This document shows, in pieces, positions 63,746 to 64,000 of a stretch of DNA of 64,000 nt. This stretch comes from Mnemiopsis leidyi. Lineage: Eukaryota; Ctenophora; Tentaculata; Lobata; Bolinopsidae. The notes under the pieces are model-generated. The model had not been told where the DNA came from, ran no database searches, and saw nothing but the letters and a program-made list of their open reading frames with translations. Position 1 is the stretch's first letter. Every line of letters starts with the position of its first letter. The stretch covers positions 309,235-373,234 of the forward strand of contig JH153354.1 of the NCBI GenBank assembly GCA_000226015.1, given 5' to 3'. The translations under genes and the position numbers were made by a program.

Positions 63746-64000
63746 AATAACAAAGTTCTACTATCATACTACACAGTCCTAGATCTGCAAAATATTTGTT
63801 AGTTAGGTAAAAATACGTTAATGTTTTGTGGGTCTACAAGATCGAGCCTAGCTGTTTTATATACATAGTTGGTTCATGACATAATGATTTTCAGGTGCTA
63901 TGATATAGCTNNNNNNNNNNNNNNGTATTCCTAGTGGAGGTGTTTGGGTTATGAAAGCGTCTAATTGCGAGCTTGATACTGGCGTAGTTAGTGGTAGAGA

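Overview
The window is animal nuclear DNA: AT-rich, intron-rich, studded with minisatellites, with three N gaps (7497-7613, 34806-34815, 63911-63924). It is dominated by one gene on the minus strand, a plakin-family cytolinker (plectin/MACF1/dystonin/Shot/VAB-10 type). Plakins are an animal family, so the source is a metazoan. The plakin sequence is strongly diverged and I cannot name the phylum. Two unmerged near-copies around the central gap suggest a heterozygous diploid assembly.

Layout in transcription order (right to left). A short first coding exon lies at 63745-63682. One enormous exon of about 11.3 kb (59818-48541) follows. It encodes a Ser/Pro/Lys-rich basic head and about 26 copies of a ~60-residue repeat that I do not recognise (consensus core [12 protein letters not shown]). 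A long intron (48.5-29.5 kb) holds a candidate alternative first exon (41.9 kb) and an assembly duplication. A second alternative first exon (29513-28982) encodes WKxxLKKT-type repeats. Eight single-repeat exons (28176-24515) then encode a second unrecognised repeat of 53-74 residues. Next come the actin-binding CH1 (22656-16275) and CH2 (16107-13994) domains, and 14 exons of spectrin-like plakin domain with a diverged SH3 (12655-969). The gene runs off the left edge.

Every unit between the first exon and CH1 is a phase 1-1 exon, and every alternative first exon ends in phase 1. Any head or any subset of repeat exons can therefore be spliced in frame to the CH1 exon. This modular N-terminal extension of a spectraplakin, built from two apparently undescribed repeat families, is the most interesting system in the window. 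A separate phase 2-2 cassette of 56 codons interrupts CH2 and would restore an ordinary CH2 when skipped.

The large intron inside CH1 (21200-16374) holds a nested single-exon gene on the same strand (612 aa, adaptor-like, unrecognised). It also holds a possible 77-aa membrane peptide and a possible small plus-strand gene. Many minisatellites directly abut exon borders. No rRNA, tRNA, CRISPR, retroviral or LTR element was recognised; one MITE-like inverted-repeat element was seen. All exon borders are my own reading of splice consensus plus frame continuity and have not been tested against transcripts.
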